From assembly GCA_033557465.1 (NCBI GenBank), contig CM066039.1, forward strand, positions 397,129,440 to 397,193,439: a stretch of 64,000 bases of DNA. Direction: 5' to 3'. Position 1 is the stretch's first letter. Every line of letters starts with the position of its first letter. Below the pieces are notes generated by a model. That model saw nothing but the letters and a program-made list of their open reading frames with translations, made no database searches and was not told the DNA's origin. Of the stretch, positions 1 to 10,637 are shown one piece after another. This DNA comes from Ichthyophis bannanicus. Taxonomy: Eukaryota > Chordata > Amphibia > Gymnophiona > Ichthyophiidae. A program made the position numbers and the translations under genes.

Positions 1-1338
1 CCATGGAACGATATAGAGGCATTATAATATCTTTTGTTTTATTTTCCATTCCTTTCCTTATCATACCTAGCATTCTATTTGCTCTCTTGGCCGCTGCTGC
101 ATACTGGACCGAGGGATTTAACATGATATCCACAATGACGCCTAAATCTTTTTCCTGGGTGGTGGTTCCTAATGTGGAACCTTGCATCGTGTAACCATAG
201 TTTGGGTTGTTCTTCCCTAGGTGCATAACCTTGCACTTGCCCACATTAAATTTCATCTGCCATTTTGATGCCCAGTCTTCCAATTTATCAAGATCCTCTT
301 GCAATTTTCCACAATCCTCTTGGGTTTTAACAACTTTAAATAGTTTTGTGTCATCTGCAAATTTGGTAACTTCACTCGTTATTCCACTTTCCAGGTCATT
401 TATGAATATGTCAAAAAGCAGCAGACCCAGCACAGATCCTTGGGGTACACCACTATTCACCTTTCTCCATTGGGAAAATTGGCCATTTAGCCCTACCCTC
501 TGCTTTCTTTCTTTTAACCAGTTCCTGATCCACAATAGTACACTGCCTCCTATCCCATGACTCTTTAGTTTTGCCAAAAGTCTCTAATGAGGGACTTTGT
601 CAAAGGCTTTCTGAAAGTCCAGATACACAATATCAACCGACTCACCTTTGTCCACCTGATTATTCACTCCTTCAAAAAAACATAACAGATTAGTAAGACA
701 AGATCTTCCTTGTCTAAAGACATGTTGGCTGTCTCCCATTAGGTCATGACTATCTACATGCTGAGTAATTTTATTCTTTATGATGGTTTCTACCATTTTT
801 CCCAGTACTGATGTCAGGCTCACCGGTCTGTAGTTTCCCAGATCACCCCTGGAACCCTTTTTAAAAATTGGTGTTACATTGGCGATCCTCCAATCTTCAG
901 GTATTAGAGATGATTTTAATGATAGTTCACAGATTACTAATAGCAGGTCTGCAATCTCGTATTTCAGTTCTTTCAACACCCTTGGATGTATACCATCCGG
1001 CCCAGGTGATTTGCTACTCTTCAGTTTATCTAATAGTTGTAATACATCTTCCCGATGTATCGATATTTCCTTCAATTCTTCCGCACCATTAAATACCACT
1101 TCAGTCATGGGTAACATCCCTACATCTTCCTCAGTAAAGACTGAAGCAAAGAATTCATTCAGTCTCTCCGCTATCGCCTTGTCGCCTCTTAGTGCTCCTT
1201 TAACCCCTTTATCATCTAATGGACCAACTGACTCTCTCACAGGTTTTTTGCTACGAATGTACTTGAAAAGGTCTTTACTTCGCGTTTTTGCTTCCGCAGC
1301 AAGCTTCTTCTCAAATTCTCCCTTCCTGGATGTCCACG
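1..1338 (-). mobile_element. CR1 LINE fragment, subfamily A (reverse transcriptase region)
   Basis: Minus-strand reading gives CR1 ORF2 from the linker after the endonuclease through the reverse transcriptase: the start of the palm ([22 protein letters not shown]), then YLDFQKAFDKVPH. The frame stops at 584-586, where TAG replaces the CAG seen in the copy at 11096; the reading then continues in the same frame, so the copy is young. The 3' end lies left of the window. It joins a different CR1 subfamily abruptly at about 1338, just after that element's FADD motif, so it probably inserted into that element. Confidence 0.85.
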
Positions 1339-2340
1339 GCAGATCATCTGCAAAGAGGCAAACCTTACCTGACAGCCCTTCTGCAATATCACTAACAAAG
1401 ATGTTAAAAATAATGAGACCAAGGACAGAACCCTGTGGCACATTACTGGTAACCTCCTTCTCCTCAGAGTGAGCTCCATTTACCTGTACACTTTGTCGCC
1501 TCCCATTCAACTAATTTCTAACCTAATCAGTAACTTTAGGGTCCATCCCTAAGGTGCTCAGTCTGTTTATAAATTGCCTGTGTGGAACGCTGTCAAAGGC
1601 TTTACTGAAATCTAAATACACCATATCTAGGACTCTCCCTCGGTCCAACTCCCTGGTCACCCAGTCAAAGAAATCAATCAGATTTGTCTGACAAGACCTG
1701 CCTCTGATGAATCCATGCTGCCTCTGATCCTGTAATCTATTGGACTCCAGAAACCTCACTATTTCTCTTTCAGCAGCGTTTCCAATAATTTACTCACCTG
1801 TAGTTTTTAACCACATCCTTATTCCGTTTTTGGCTAAAGGGACCACATGTGCCTCTCTCCAGTCCTCTGGCACCACTCCTGACTCCAAAGAGTCATTGAA
1901 AAGGTTAGACAGTGTTACTGTTAGAACGTCCCCCAGTATTCTCAGATCCCATCCGCTCCCATCACTTTGTCTACTTTTAGTTTTGCTAGTTCCTCCCAAA
2001 CACAGTTTTCTGAAAATTGTTCAAAATCTCAGTCACTTCTTTTCTTGTTTGTGGGTGTTTTCTGAGATCCTGTTTCTGATTCTTCATATGTGAACACAGA
2101 ACAGAAATATTTCTTAAGCAATTCCGCTTTATCCTCATCAGCTTCTACATATTCCTCCCCTTCTGAGTCTGAGAATACCACTTTTGCCCTTTCTCTTCTC
2201 ACTAACATATCTGTAAAATGTCTTATCCCCTCATTTTATTGCATTGGCTATTTCTTTTTCTTTTAGTATCTTTGCTTTCCTGATTACTTTGCTAGCTTCT
2301 CTAAGTTTTTCAAAATATAGATGCCTGTCTTCCTCTCTCA
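1339..2340 (-). mobile_element. CR1 LINE fragment, subfamily B, interrupted in the RT catalytic motif
   Basis: Minus-strand pieces in shifting frames read REEDRHLYFEKLREASK, then RT with YLDFSKAFDSVPHR, the stretch [14 protein letters not shown] and IAEGLSGKVCLFADD. The product would be the CR1 ORF2 polyprotein that nicks DNA and reverse-transcribes its own RNA. Several frameshifts and stops make it dead. It ends at the FADD box where the subfamily A copy begins; the missing 3' half would lie beyond the left edge. It resembles the copy at 27946-29640. Confidence 0.8.
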
Positions 2341-2506
2341 TAAGAACATAAGATATGCCATACTGGGTCAGACCAAGGTCCATCAAGCCCAGTATCCTGT
2401 TTCCAATAGTGGCCAATCTAGGTCATAAATACCTAGCAGTCTCCCCAAAAGACACAGGTTCCTCAGTGCTTATATTGGATCAAGCAGTGATATCCTGGGA
2501 TCCTTT
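2341..2506 (-). mobile_element. CR1 subfamily A 3'UTR fragment
   Basis: The complement of the 3'UTR of the copy ending at 12550: both contain the tract running from the final codons to ATGGCATATCTTATGTTCTT. Only the last ~165 bp of an element are present, typical of strong 5' truncation. It abuts the linker region of subfamily B at 2340. Confidence 0.75.
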
Positions 2507-3839
2507 TACATAGTAACTTAGTAAATGACGGCAGATAAAGACCAGCATGGTCCATCTAGTCTGCCCAGCAAGACGGCAAGAGTAGGTGCATCTGCCGCTC
2601 TGTGCAGGTCACCCCTCCCCATGTCTTTGCTTAGAAGTGAACCCACCGCTCTGTGTAGGACACCCCTGTTTGTTGAGAAATTAGATAGTTAAGTTTATTT
2701 TGATTGTATCCTGTTGCTGTAAAGGGATCCACTGTGTCTGTCTCATGCCATTTTGAATTCTGTCACTGTATTTGCCCCCACCACTTCCATCGGGAGGGCA
2801 TTCCAAGCATCCACCACCCTTTCAGTGAAAAAGTATTTCTTGACATTGTCTTTCAATTTACCCCCTTGCAGCTTCAAGTTATGCCCTATAGCTTCACAGC
2901 TTCCTCGTCTTTGGAAGAGGCTTGTTTGTTCATTAATTCTCCAGTATTTAAAGGTCTGAATCATATCTCCCCTGTCCCTCCTCTCCTCCAGAGTGTACAT
3001 ATTTAGGTCTTCAAGTCTCTTCTCATAAGGCTTCTGACACAGGCTCCAAATCATTTTGGTTGCTTTCCTCTGAACAGTTTCCAGTCTTTTTATATCCTTT
3101 GCAAGATATGGTCTCCAAAACTGAACACAGTATTCCAAGTGAGACCTCACCAGTGACATACAGTGACATTAGTACCTCTTCCTTTCTGCTGGTAATTCCT
3201 CTTTGTATACAACCCAGCATCCTCCTGGCTTTTGCTACTGCCTTGTCGCACTGTTTTGCCACCTTGAGATCCTCAGACATAATCACACCAAGTCCTTCTC
3301 CTGGTCCGTGCATACTAACCTCTCGCCCCCTATCGTGTACATTTCCCTTGGATTTCTGTTCCCAAGTGCATGACACTGCATTTCTTCACATTAAATCTTA
3401 ACTGCCAAGCATTAGACCATTCTTCCAGCTTTTGTAGATCTTTCCTCATGTTATCCACTCCCTCAGGGGAGTCCACTGTATAGCAAATTTTTGTGTCATC
3501 TGCAAAAAGACAGACTTTTCAATTCAGTCCTTCAGCAATATCACTCACAAATACATTGAACAGTGCCTGGCCCAGGACCGAATCCTGTGGCACCCTGCTA
3601 ATCACCTTCCTTTCATCCGAGTGAGCTCCATTTACCCATCACCTTCTGTCGTCTGTCAGTCAACCAATTTCTGATCCAGTTCACTACATTGGGACCCATC
3701 CCCAAAATACTGAGTTTATTGCTAAGCCTCCTATGAGGAACAGTATCAAAGGCTTTGCTGAAATCCAGGTAGATGTCATCCATCGCATGCCCCTGATCTA
3801 GTTCTCTGGTCACCGTCAAAGGGCTCAATCAGATTCGTT
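2507..3839 (-). mobile_element. CR1 LINE fragment, subfamily C (RT, C-terminus, 3'UTR)
   Basis: The 3' end at 2507 carries the tract whose complement reads GGGCAGACTAGATGGACCAT, followed upstream by about 1.5 units of the 51-bp repeat expanded at 38200-38460. The coding part is read in three broken frames: 3613-3828 (YLDFSKAFDTVPHRRL), 3023-3376 and 2743-3159 (SHLEYCVQFWRPYLAKDIK, then KKYFFTERVVDAWNALP). It is frameshifted and inactive. The left part of the RT is missing, replaced at 3840 by another CR1 piece. Confidence 0.82.
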
Positions 3840-4020
3840 TTAATAATGGTTTATGGATCTTTCCTCCGGGAACTTGTCCAAACCTTTTTTAAACCCAACT
3901 ACACTAATGGCTTTTACTACATCCTCCAGTAACAAATTCCAGTGTTCGAGTACAGTTTGAGTGAAAAAATATTTTCTCTTATTAATCTTAAATAGGTTAC
4001 CCTGTAGCTTCTTGTGTTTC
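3840..4020 (-). mobile_element. CR1 subfamily A C-terminal coding piece
   Basis: Minus-strand reading contains KLQGNLFKINKRKYFFTQ and VGFKKGLDKFPEERSINHY, matching the last ORF2 codons of the copy at 12180-12380. It sits between the endonuclease-RT linker of one CR1 (from 4021) and the RT of another (to 3839). A single 68-codon frame, 3840-4046, crosses the junction by chance. Confidence 0.7.
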
Positions 4021-4934
4021 ATGAAGGCCACCCTCTTCTTCTTCACCTCTTCAGCTACTTCTTTTGAGAACCATAGCGTCCTCCTTTGCCTTTAAAATAT
4101 CTCCATTTATTTATTTATTTAAACATTTTTAGATACCACCCCTTCCAGTGATCAGGGTGGTTTACAATGAACAGAACTCGTTTACAAAGAACATAGAACA
4201 TATCAAGCTATATTACAAGGTACTATTTACAAATTAGCTGTTCACATATACAGCAGAATAGCGGATGCTGAGGCAAAAGTATTTACAGTGTAGGGTGAGG
4301 TTTTTCTACATCCCCCAGCTGTTCCCATCTCATTAATGACTCCTTCACGTATTTGCCCATCTTGGCAAAATTAGTTTTCCTAAAATCTAAGACCCTCGCT
4401 TTTGAATGGATTTTATCAGCCCTAGCCCTAATGCTGAACCACACCATCTGGTGATCACTGATTGCGAGATGATCTTTCGCTGCAGTATAACATCAGAAAC
4501 ACTTTCACCATTGGTAAGCACCAAGTCCAGTATGGCCCCTTCACATGTGGGTTCTGTTACCAGTTGCATGAATAGTTTTCCTGGTAGAGAATCCAGGATC
4601 TCCTTACTTCTAGATGATACTGCAGCAGGGATGTGCCAATCAACATCTGACATATTGAAATCACCTATCAGTAGCACTTCCCCTTTCGTACCAATAAATC
4701 TCTATTTCTTCTCCCTGTGAGGGAGGTCTGTATATCAAGCCAATGAAAATTGATTTCTCTTTCCCTCTTTCTAGATTAACCCACAATACCTCCTCTCTCC
4801 TTTTTAAGTCCTGTAATTCTATAGCTTTAATGTTATTTTTTTACATATAGTGCCACACTTCCTCCCCTTCCTTCTACCCTATCCTTCCTGAATAAGGTAT
4901 AGCCTGGTATAATTACATCCCAGTTATGGTTAAA
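4021..4934 (-). mobile_element. CR1 LINE fragment: AP-type endonuclease and linker
   Basis: Complement reading from 4930 downward gives GYTLFRKDRVEGRGGSVALY, then LLIGDFNMSDVDWH and GAILDLVLTNGESVSDV, i.e. the glycine-rich strand and the catalytic GDFN and LDL motifs of a CR1 apurinic-type endonuclease, which nicks target DNA. The linker follows at 4021-4095 (FSKEVAEEVKKKRVAF). It is split by an L2-type tail at 4096-4310. Stops in the N-terminal half show it is dead. Confidence 0.75.
4096..4310 (-). mobile_element. L2-type 3' tail (LINE or SINE end)
   Basis: The complement ends with GTAAACCACCCTGATCACTG, then a GGTGGTATCTAAAAATG stretch and four AAAT units. This short inverted stem plus (AAAT)n is the shared 3' terminus of the L2 copies and SINEs of this window. 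Only the last ~215 bp are present, inserted in the CR1 linker. Confidence 0.7.
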
Positions 4935-5274
4935 GAAACATAGAAACATGACGGCAGAAAAAGACCATATGGCCTATCCAGTCTGCCCTTCCATATCACC
5001 CACTACATCAGTCCCCTTTTTACCTTTAGAGAACCTCTGTGTTTGCCTCATGCTTTTTGGAATTTAGATACTGTCCTCTTCTCTAACACCTTCACTGGGA
5101 GACATTTTCACGCATCTACCACTATTTCCGTAAAGAAATATTTCTGCATATTACTCCTGAGTCCATCCCCTTTCACCCTCCTCCTACGTCACCTCGTAGC
5201 AGAGCCACGGAGATAGTTAAACGTCTCAATCATATCACCTCTGTCCCACCTTTCCTCTAAAGTATGCATATTTG

Positions 5275-5438
5275 ATTTGTTATAATGTAAAACCAATTTG
5301 TTATAATGTAAAATATTCCTAGTTCTTAAAGTTCAATGTACCTGTTCTGTTTGTTATAATGTAAACCGCTGCTGATCCTTGGAAGCAGCGGTATATAAAA
5401 GTTGTCCAAATAAATAAAATAAAATAAATAAATATTAA
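5275..5438 (+). mobile_element. L2-type 3' tail inserted in CR1
   Basis: It ends with GTAAACCGCTGCTGATCCTT, the complementary GCAGCGGTATATAAAA and then AAAT/AAAAT repeats. CR1 sequence is continuous on the two sides, so the tail is a later insertion. Two short copies of TTGTTATAATGTAAAA occur at its 5' end. Confidence 0.7.
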
Positions 5439-5883
5439 GTTCCTTAAGTCTGTCCTCATGTGCTTTATAATGAAGACCATTAACCATTTTAGTAGCCACC
5501 CTTTGTACTGACTCCAACCTGTTTATATACTTTTGAAGGTGCGGTCTCCAAAACTGCACACAATACTCCAATGAGGTCGCAACAAAGACTTATACAGATG
5601 CACTATCACCTTCTTTCTTCTGCTGGCCATTCTTCTTCCTATGCACCCAAGCATCCTTCTAGCTTTCACCTTTGCCTTTTCTACCTGTTTAGCTACTTTG
5701 AGGTCGTCAGACACAATCACGCCTAGGTCCCATTTGTCTTTCATGGACAGCAGTACATCACCCCCTATACTGTACTGCTCCCTTGGATTGTTGCAGCCCA
5801 AATGCATGACCCTACATTTTTTAGCATTAAATCTCAGCTGCCAAATTCTAGGCCATTCTTCAAGTTAGTTAGATCTTTATCTT

Positions 5884-5930
5884 TATTGTCATTTGATATA
5901 CCGCCCTAGGCAGCAAGGCATCAGAGCCCT
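5884..5930 (-). mobile_element. Short L2-type tail remnant
   Basis: The text ATTTGATATACCGCCC within a CR1 coding stretch matches the terminal stem of the L2/SINE tails in the reverse orientation. Only about 45 bp remain. Confidence 0.45.
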
Positions 5931-6066
5931 CCTCATGTTATCTACACCTTCCTGGGTGTCTACTCTGTTGCAGATTTTAGTATCATCTGCATAGAGGCAA
6001 ACCTTACCTGACAGCCCTTCCGCTATATCACTAACAAAGATGTTAAAAAGAATCAGACTAAGGACA

Positions 6067-6770
6067 GGTTGTCCATGAACCATGTCTCTGTAACCGCCAC
6101 TAAATCCAAGTCAGCCTGTTCCATTAAAACCTCAACATCTGGGATTTTATTTCCCATGCTACAGGCATTTATACACACCGCTTTCCAGATGTTGCCCCTT
6201 TTACCCATTTCTATAGAGATGTTTAATGTTTCATTTACCTGGGGGCTTTCTTCACCCATCCCCAATGAATCTAGTTTAAAGCCCTCTTCAGTAGCTTAGA
6301 CAGTCTGCTACTGAAGACATGTTGAACCTTCTTGGACAGATGGATGCCATCTCTGCTCTGCAGCCCTTGGAACATCATCCCATGGTCCAGGAAACCAAAG
6401 GGCTCTTGATGATACCATCCATGCAGCCATGCATTTATCTCCATGATGCAAGCTTCTCTGCCTTGGCCTTTACCCTCAACAGGGACAATTGAAGAGAACA
6501 CCACTTGTGCACCTATCTGCTTCACCCTCTGTCCCAGAGCCATGAAGTCACTTTTTATACACTCAGAGGGATACCTCGCAGTATTTAGTGACAACATGGA
6601 TGAGCAACATCTGGTAATAATCTTGATAAAGTCTCAGCAAACTCTCCCTAGACATGAGGTCTGGATGGCAGATGGACGCCTCAGTATCTCTCAGAAGAGA
6701 GTCACCAACCACCACTACCCTTCGCTTACTTGTAGTCACTGATTCTGCAACTTTGGGGTGCTCTAGCTCT
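6067..6770 (-). mobile_element. CR1 subfamily D: ORF1 SGNH-esterase end and start of ORF2 endonuclease
   Basis: Minus-strand 6271-6597 reads a CR1 ORF1 C-terminus: QVVFSSIVPVEG, FGFLDHGMMFQ and SRDGIHLSKK. The final D-G-I-H matches the Asp/His pair of SGNH (GDSL-like) esterases, known from CR1 ORF1 proteins. Downstream at 6053-6265 the ORF2 endonuclease begins: AVCINACSMGNKIPDVEVLM, then VAVTETWF with the catalytic Glu. The reading then jumps into the RT at about 6062. This is one of two places in the window where CR1 ORF1 survives. It is broken upstream at about 6770 by the 3' end of an L2. Confidence 0.75.
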
Positions 6771-7036
6771 CATTCTTATTTATTTATTTAATTGATTTCT
6801 ATCCCGCCTTATCCTTCAATCAAGGTGGCCCACACAGCAAACAATCGACAGACAATGTGTTAAGAGTGGGCGTGCAATGGTCGGTGCGTGTGTATAGTTG
6901 TGGTGTGTCATTGATTCTTGTGGGTCTATTTACAGTGTGCGCTATATACAATACTATGTACAACATAAATTTGCATTCAAATTTGTGTGTGTTGGGGGGG
7001 ATGGGGGTTTGATTCTGTTGTTGTTCATTGGGTTGC

Positions 7037-7585
7037 TTAGGTGACATCCCTGTAGTGCTCCCTGAAGAGGGTAGTCTTGAGCAGCTTCCTAAAGTCTTTA
7101 ATGTCCGTTGTTGAGCAAAGCTCATCGGGGAGTGAGTTCCAGATTGAAGGTGCTGCTGTTGATATGGCTCGTTTCTCAGTGTCTTTGTGTATCTTGTTTA
7201 TATCTTTTGGTGTGTTAACGCGGTTGGCTGTGCCCTTCCTCCTCGGTCTTTCTTTGTTGTCTGGTTGGATGAGTGGATGTAGGCTGAATACTGATAATTG
7301 GTGTTTGATTTTGAATATGTTAATGACTGTTTTGTATTTGATGTGTGAGCTGATTGGTAACCAGTGGAGATCTTTTAGAGTGGGTGTGATGTGTTCATTT
7401 CTTGTGGTGCCAGCTATTATGCGTGCTGCTGTGTTTTGTGCCAGTTGTAGTGGTCTTAGGGTCTGCTTTGTTAGGCCGAGATATATTGGGTTGCAGAAGT
7501 CTAGTATTGGGGTTACTAGAGCCTGGCATACTGTGCGGAAGTGCTCCTGTGATAGTAAGGGCTTGAGGCGTCGTACTAGGCTCAT
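7037..7585 (-). pseudogene. L2 ORF2 C-terminal domain fragment
   Basis: 182 codons: LVTPILDFCNPIYLGLTKQT, QLAQNTAARIIAG, LKDLHWLPISSHIKYK and near the end WNSLPDELCSTTDIKDFRKL with LLKTTLFREHY. These are the thumb and terminal motifs common to L2 ORF2. The true terminus is probably preserved; the 3'UTR (6771-7036) follows. Confidence 0.82.
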
Positions 7586-7794
7586 CCTGTGATATGCGTT
7601 TTTGGTGGTTCTGCTGATGTGTGCCTACAGGTTCAGCTCTTTGTCTAGTGTCACTCCGAGGTATTTCACTTCTGGTTGTATGGGTATGGTTGTGTTTCTA
7701 TCTTGATGTTGATTGGAGGGATGAAGTTGTCATTTCATGTGATGATTAGGGCCTCGGTCTTGTTGCAGTTTATGGTCATGTTGTTGTCTTGGAA

Positions 7795-8529
7795 TCATCT
7801 GTTCATGTGACGGAGGCATTCTGTTATCTTTGTGTGGTCTGGGTTGTCAAGCGTGAATGGGGTGTAGATCATTATATCATCAGCATATATGGTGTATTTT
7901 ATCTTGTGTTCTCTTATGATGCTGCATATAGGCTGGATGTAGAGGTTGAATAAGAGAGCCGATAGGGAAGCTCCTTGCGGTGCTCCTTGTGTGACCTTTA
8001 TTGGTTGGGATGTGTTGGTTCCGATCTTAACCTGTATCTGTCTGTCTGTTAGACAGGATTGGAACCACCTGAGTGTGGTTCCGTGCAGTCCGATGTTCTG
8101 AAGTCTTGCTAGTAGGATTCCGTTGTCCACTGTGTCAAATGCTGATGAAATGTTGATGAAGATCATGAGAACTCCATGCTTTCTGTTGTCTATGGTGTGT
8201 AGTATGTCGTTAAATAGGTATAACAGGAGCGTTTCGACTCCGTGGTTGGGGCGGAAGCCATGTTGATTGATGTCTAGCTGAGCGTGGTTGTCAAAGTGTT
8301 CTTGGAGCTGATGCTGTACTGCCTTTTCAATTATCTTTGCGAGGAGGGGGATACTTGAAATCGGTCTGTATGCTGCTGGATTGCCCTTGTCGAGAGGGGA
8401 TTTCTTTGGTATGGGTCTTATTGTGGCGAGTTTTAGCTGTTCCGGCATTATTCCTTGCGTTAGTGCACCTTGCACTATGTTGTGTATGGTTGGGATGAAG
8501 TTTGATTTTGTTGCCTTAATCCAGGTCAC
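7795..8529 (-). pseudogene. L2 reverse transcriptase fragment
   Basis: 244 codons covering RT motifs: KKSPLDKGNPAAYRPISSIP, FINISSAFDTVDNGILL, VTQGAPQGASLSALLFNLY and the catalytic YADDIMIY at about 225-232. These are the fingers and palm of an L2 RT. A stop ends it shortly after YADD, and the next readable part is 7037-7585 in another frame. Confidence 0.85.
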
Positions 8530-9218
8530 TGGGCATGGGTCTGTTGGGGCGGTGCTTGTATTGAGGGTGGAGATGATATGTGAGAGTTGCTCTGTGGAAG
8601 GGGTGCTGAATTTGTCCCATGTCTTTCCTGGGGGGGAGGCTGCTTTGATGCTTGTGTTTGTTTTCTGTTGTGGTGTTGAGTAGAATTTTTCTTTGATGTG
8701 GTCTGCGAATGCTTGGGGTTCTATTTGTACTTCGTTCTCAGTTTTTTGTTCCTTGGTGAGGGTCCTTACGATTTCGAAAAGCTCTCTTGGTTTGTTGTTG
8801 GCTTTGAGTATGATGTTTGTGTGGTATTCTTTCTTCGTTTGGTTGATGAGTTCATTGTATTCTTTTTGTTTATTTAGGTATAGTGCCTGGACGTCAGGTG
8901 ACTTGGTGTGTCTCCAACGTCTTTCTATCCTCCTGAGTTCTCTCTTCTCCTTCCTTATGGCTTTTGAGCATCACGGTGTGTGGTGTGCATTGGTTCGGTG
9001 TTTTTTCTTGTGTCTTAATTCGGTGGCTCTGGCAGCCGCATTGATGGTGCTGTTCCAGTTACTGATTTGTTCATTTAGATCTCCTGCTTCAGTGTTCAAA
9101 CTGGGTAGGGTGTCTTGAAGAAATTGTTCGCTGTTGAAGCTCTTAAATCTCCTTTGGGTTGCTGTGCTGTCCTGGTTTTTGTTTTGCTTTCGCTCCTGTG
9201 GCTTAAATTTTATGTTGA

Positions 9219-9716
9219 TTATGTGATGGTCTGTCCATGGTACGGGCTGATGTCTGGTGTTGATATGTTACTGCTGTCCACTAGATAGTTGGGTGCAAAT
9301 ATGAGGTCTGGTGAGGTTCCATGTCTGTGAGTCGGGGAATTAATCAGCTGGGTGTATTGTAATGATCCCATAGCTCGTAAGAATGCCTCTGCATCCTTTG
9401 TGTTGGTGGATTTGAGGTTGAAGTCTCCTAAGATTAGCAGGGGTTTGTGATTTGTATTGATGGCACAGACTTCTTCTAGGATGGAGGCTAGTTCATCTGT
9501 TGTTGCGTGGGGGGCTCTGTAGATGAGGCAAAGTGCCATCCGTTTGTTTTCAATTGTGAAGGAGTTGCATTGGCTTGTGTTTGATGCACTTCGAGACTTG
9601 AATTTTAGGCTGTCTTTTGCGATGATCAGTACTCCTCCTCCTCTTCTATGTGTGCATGGGCAGTTGAATGCTGCGTATGTGGTCGGCACTAGTTGAAGTG
9701 GAGGAGGTGTAAGCAT
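9219..9716 (-). pseudogene. L2 endonuclease fragment
   Basis: 165 codons. RRGGGVLIIAKDSLKFK at about residues 24-40, LCLIYRAPHATTDE at about 63-76 and the catalytic ILGDFNLKST at about 95-104 mark an AP-type endonuclease. SPDLIFAPNYLVD follows. The normal N-terminus with the NARS and TETWL motifs is missing, and the reading ends near the SDH region (PYHGQTIT where SDH is expected). Confidence 0.8.
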
Positions 9717-9738
9717 CCTTTTCTGGGATGCTTACACC
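9706..9738. repeat. 13-bp perfect hairpin at the 5' end of the L2
   Basis: GGTGTAAGCATCC at 9706-9718 is followed after 7 bp by its exact complement at 9726-9738. The left arm is L2 coding sequence, so the right arm looks like an inverted copy made at the truncation point. Confidence 0.7.
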
Positions 9739-10031
9739 TATTTATATATTTATTTATATTCTCTTATATACCACGCTATTCTGCATCAGTGTGGTTTACA
9801 CTGAACAAACTGAAATTACATTGAACAGGGCATTATAACTTGGAGATAACTATTTTACAGGGAACATGGGCTATGGAGGGTTAAGTGGCTTGCCCAAGAC
9901 CACAAGGAGCACCTGTGGGACTAGAAACCCCAGTCCTTCCAGCCCAAGGTTGCTGTCCTCTAGTGGGATTTGAACCCCCGACCTTCCGGCCTGAAGTACC
10001 TTGCCACAACCACTAGGCTACTCCTCCACTC
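9739..10031 (-). mobile_element. tRNA-headed SINE with MIR/L2-like core, full length
   Basis: The complement starts GGAGGAGTAGCCTAGTGGTT (RNA polymerase III A box TAGCCTAGTGG) and carries the B box GGTTCAAATCC 45 bp on. The middle has CTTGGGCAAGCCACTTAACC, close to the MIR/L2 core as I know it. The end has ACCACACTGATGCAGAAT, the stem partner and (AAAT)n. It lies directly beside the truncated L2 5' end. Confidence 0.85.
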
Positions 10032-10053
10032 CACCTCCTCCACTTCAAGGGCT

Positions 10054-10540
10054 GCATAATGGGTTTTTCGATTCAAGGGCTGGAGGAGTTGGATTGGTGA
10101 TTCTTCAGGCCCTGTGACTCATGTCTAACTTTCGTCATTCTGCAGGCTCCCATCTTCACCTCTGTTGGGGAGCTTGGATGTTTCAAGAAGCATCTCATCA
10201 ATGTACTCCTCACTGTCTTGAATGCTCCTCAGCCTCGCCACCTTTTCTCTCAGCTCCTTTACTTTTTTTCTGAGGGCATCCTGCACATGGAACCTGCCCT
10301 TCAACTGGCATAGAGATCTCTGTCTGGACAGAGGCAGAGGCTGTAATGGGGTCAACAGCTCTAGCAAAATGATTCTTCCCTGCCATGTGCTAGTTGGTGG
10401 AGTTTTGGTACCTGTTGAAATAAGAGAGACCTACCAAAGTACTTGCCTGTTCCTCTGCTGTCCTTTCAGAGAAAAAACATTAGCCTCTTTTAAGTGTGTT
10501 CTGTCAGTGCTGTTCAGAGTCCCTGTGTGTAGCTAATTGG
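10054..10540 (-). mobile_element. Possible CR1 ORF1 N-terminal region
   Basis: 10125-10367 (minus, 80 codons) includes KKVKELREKVARLRSIQDSE, a heptad-like coiled coil ending in an LRSI-x-(D/E)SE stretch such as that of CR1 ORF1 proteins. No zinc finger or esterase part is visible. The frame is bounded by stops, so this is a remnant. Alternative: an unrelated coiled-coil exon. The neighbouring 5' sequence (10638-11040) could be the CR1 leader. Confidence 0.45.
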
Positions 10541-10637
10541 AGAGCTGCCCTTTAAATATGTAGTTAATTGGGGAGCTGCCCTACAAAGCAAGACTGCTCA
10601 CATGGGGTGGGTGGGAGCTGAGGTGGGTAGGGAGGAA

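Larger units (their letters stand above)
4935..6066 (-). mobile_element. CR1 LINE fragment, subfamily D (RT part and 3'UTR)
   Basis: The 3'UTR at 4935-5274 begins with the tract ATGACGGCAGAAAAAGACCA (plus strand). The coding part resumes at 5439: 5523-5807 reads MHLGCNNPREQYSIGGD and DLGVIVSDDLKVAKQ, and 5929-6066 reads IAEGLSGKVCLYADDTK with the intact YADD catalytic box. Two L2-type tails interrupt it (5275-5438 plus, 5884-5930 minus). At about 6062 the RT is fused to the start of the endonuclease, so most of endonuclease and early RT is deleted. Confidence 0.8.
6771..9720 (-). mobile_element. L2 LINE, 5'-truncated, decayed
   Basis: A 2.95-kb L2 copy. Its 3' end at 6771 has the complement TTGATTGAAGGATAAGGCGG followed by (AAAT)n. 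Coding order on the minus strand is endonuclease (9219-9716), an unreadable middle (8530-9218), RT (7795-8529) and C-terminal domain (7037-7585). It is truncated at about 9720, close to a hairpin and a SINE. Its tail type matches that of the SINE at 21221-21523, so this subfamily is a plausible partner for that SINE. Confidence 0.87.

Noticed and set aside
879..1472. 197-codon plus-strand frame
   Set aside because: Antisense of CR1 coding sequence; its Ser-rich translation is the shadow of the reverse transcriptase on the other strand.
7077..7592. 171-codon plus-strand frame with many hydrophobic residues
   Set aside because: Antisense of the L2 C-terminal domain; apparent membrane segments arise from complementing Lys/Asn/Gln codons.
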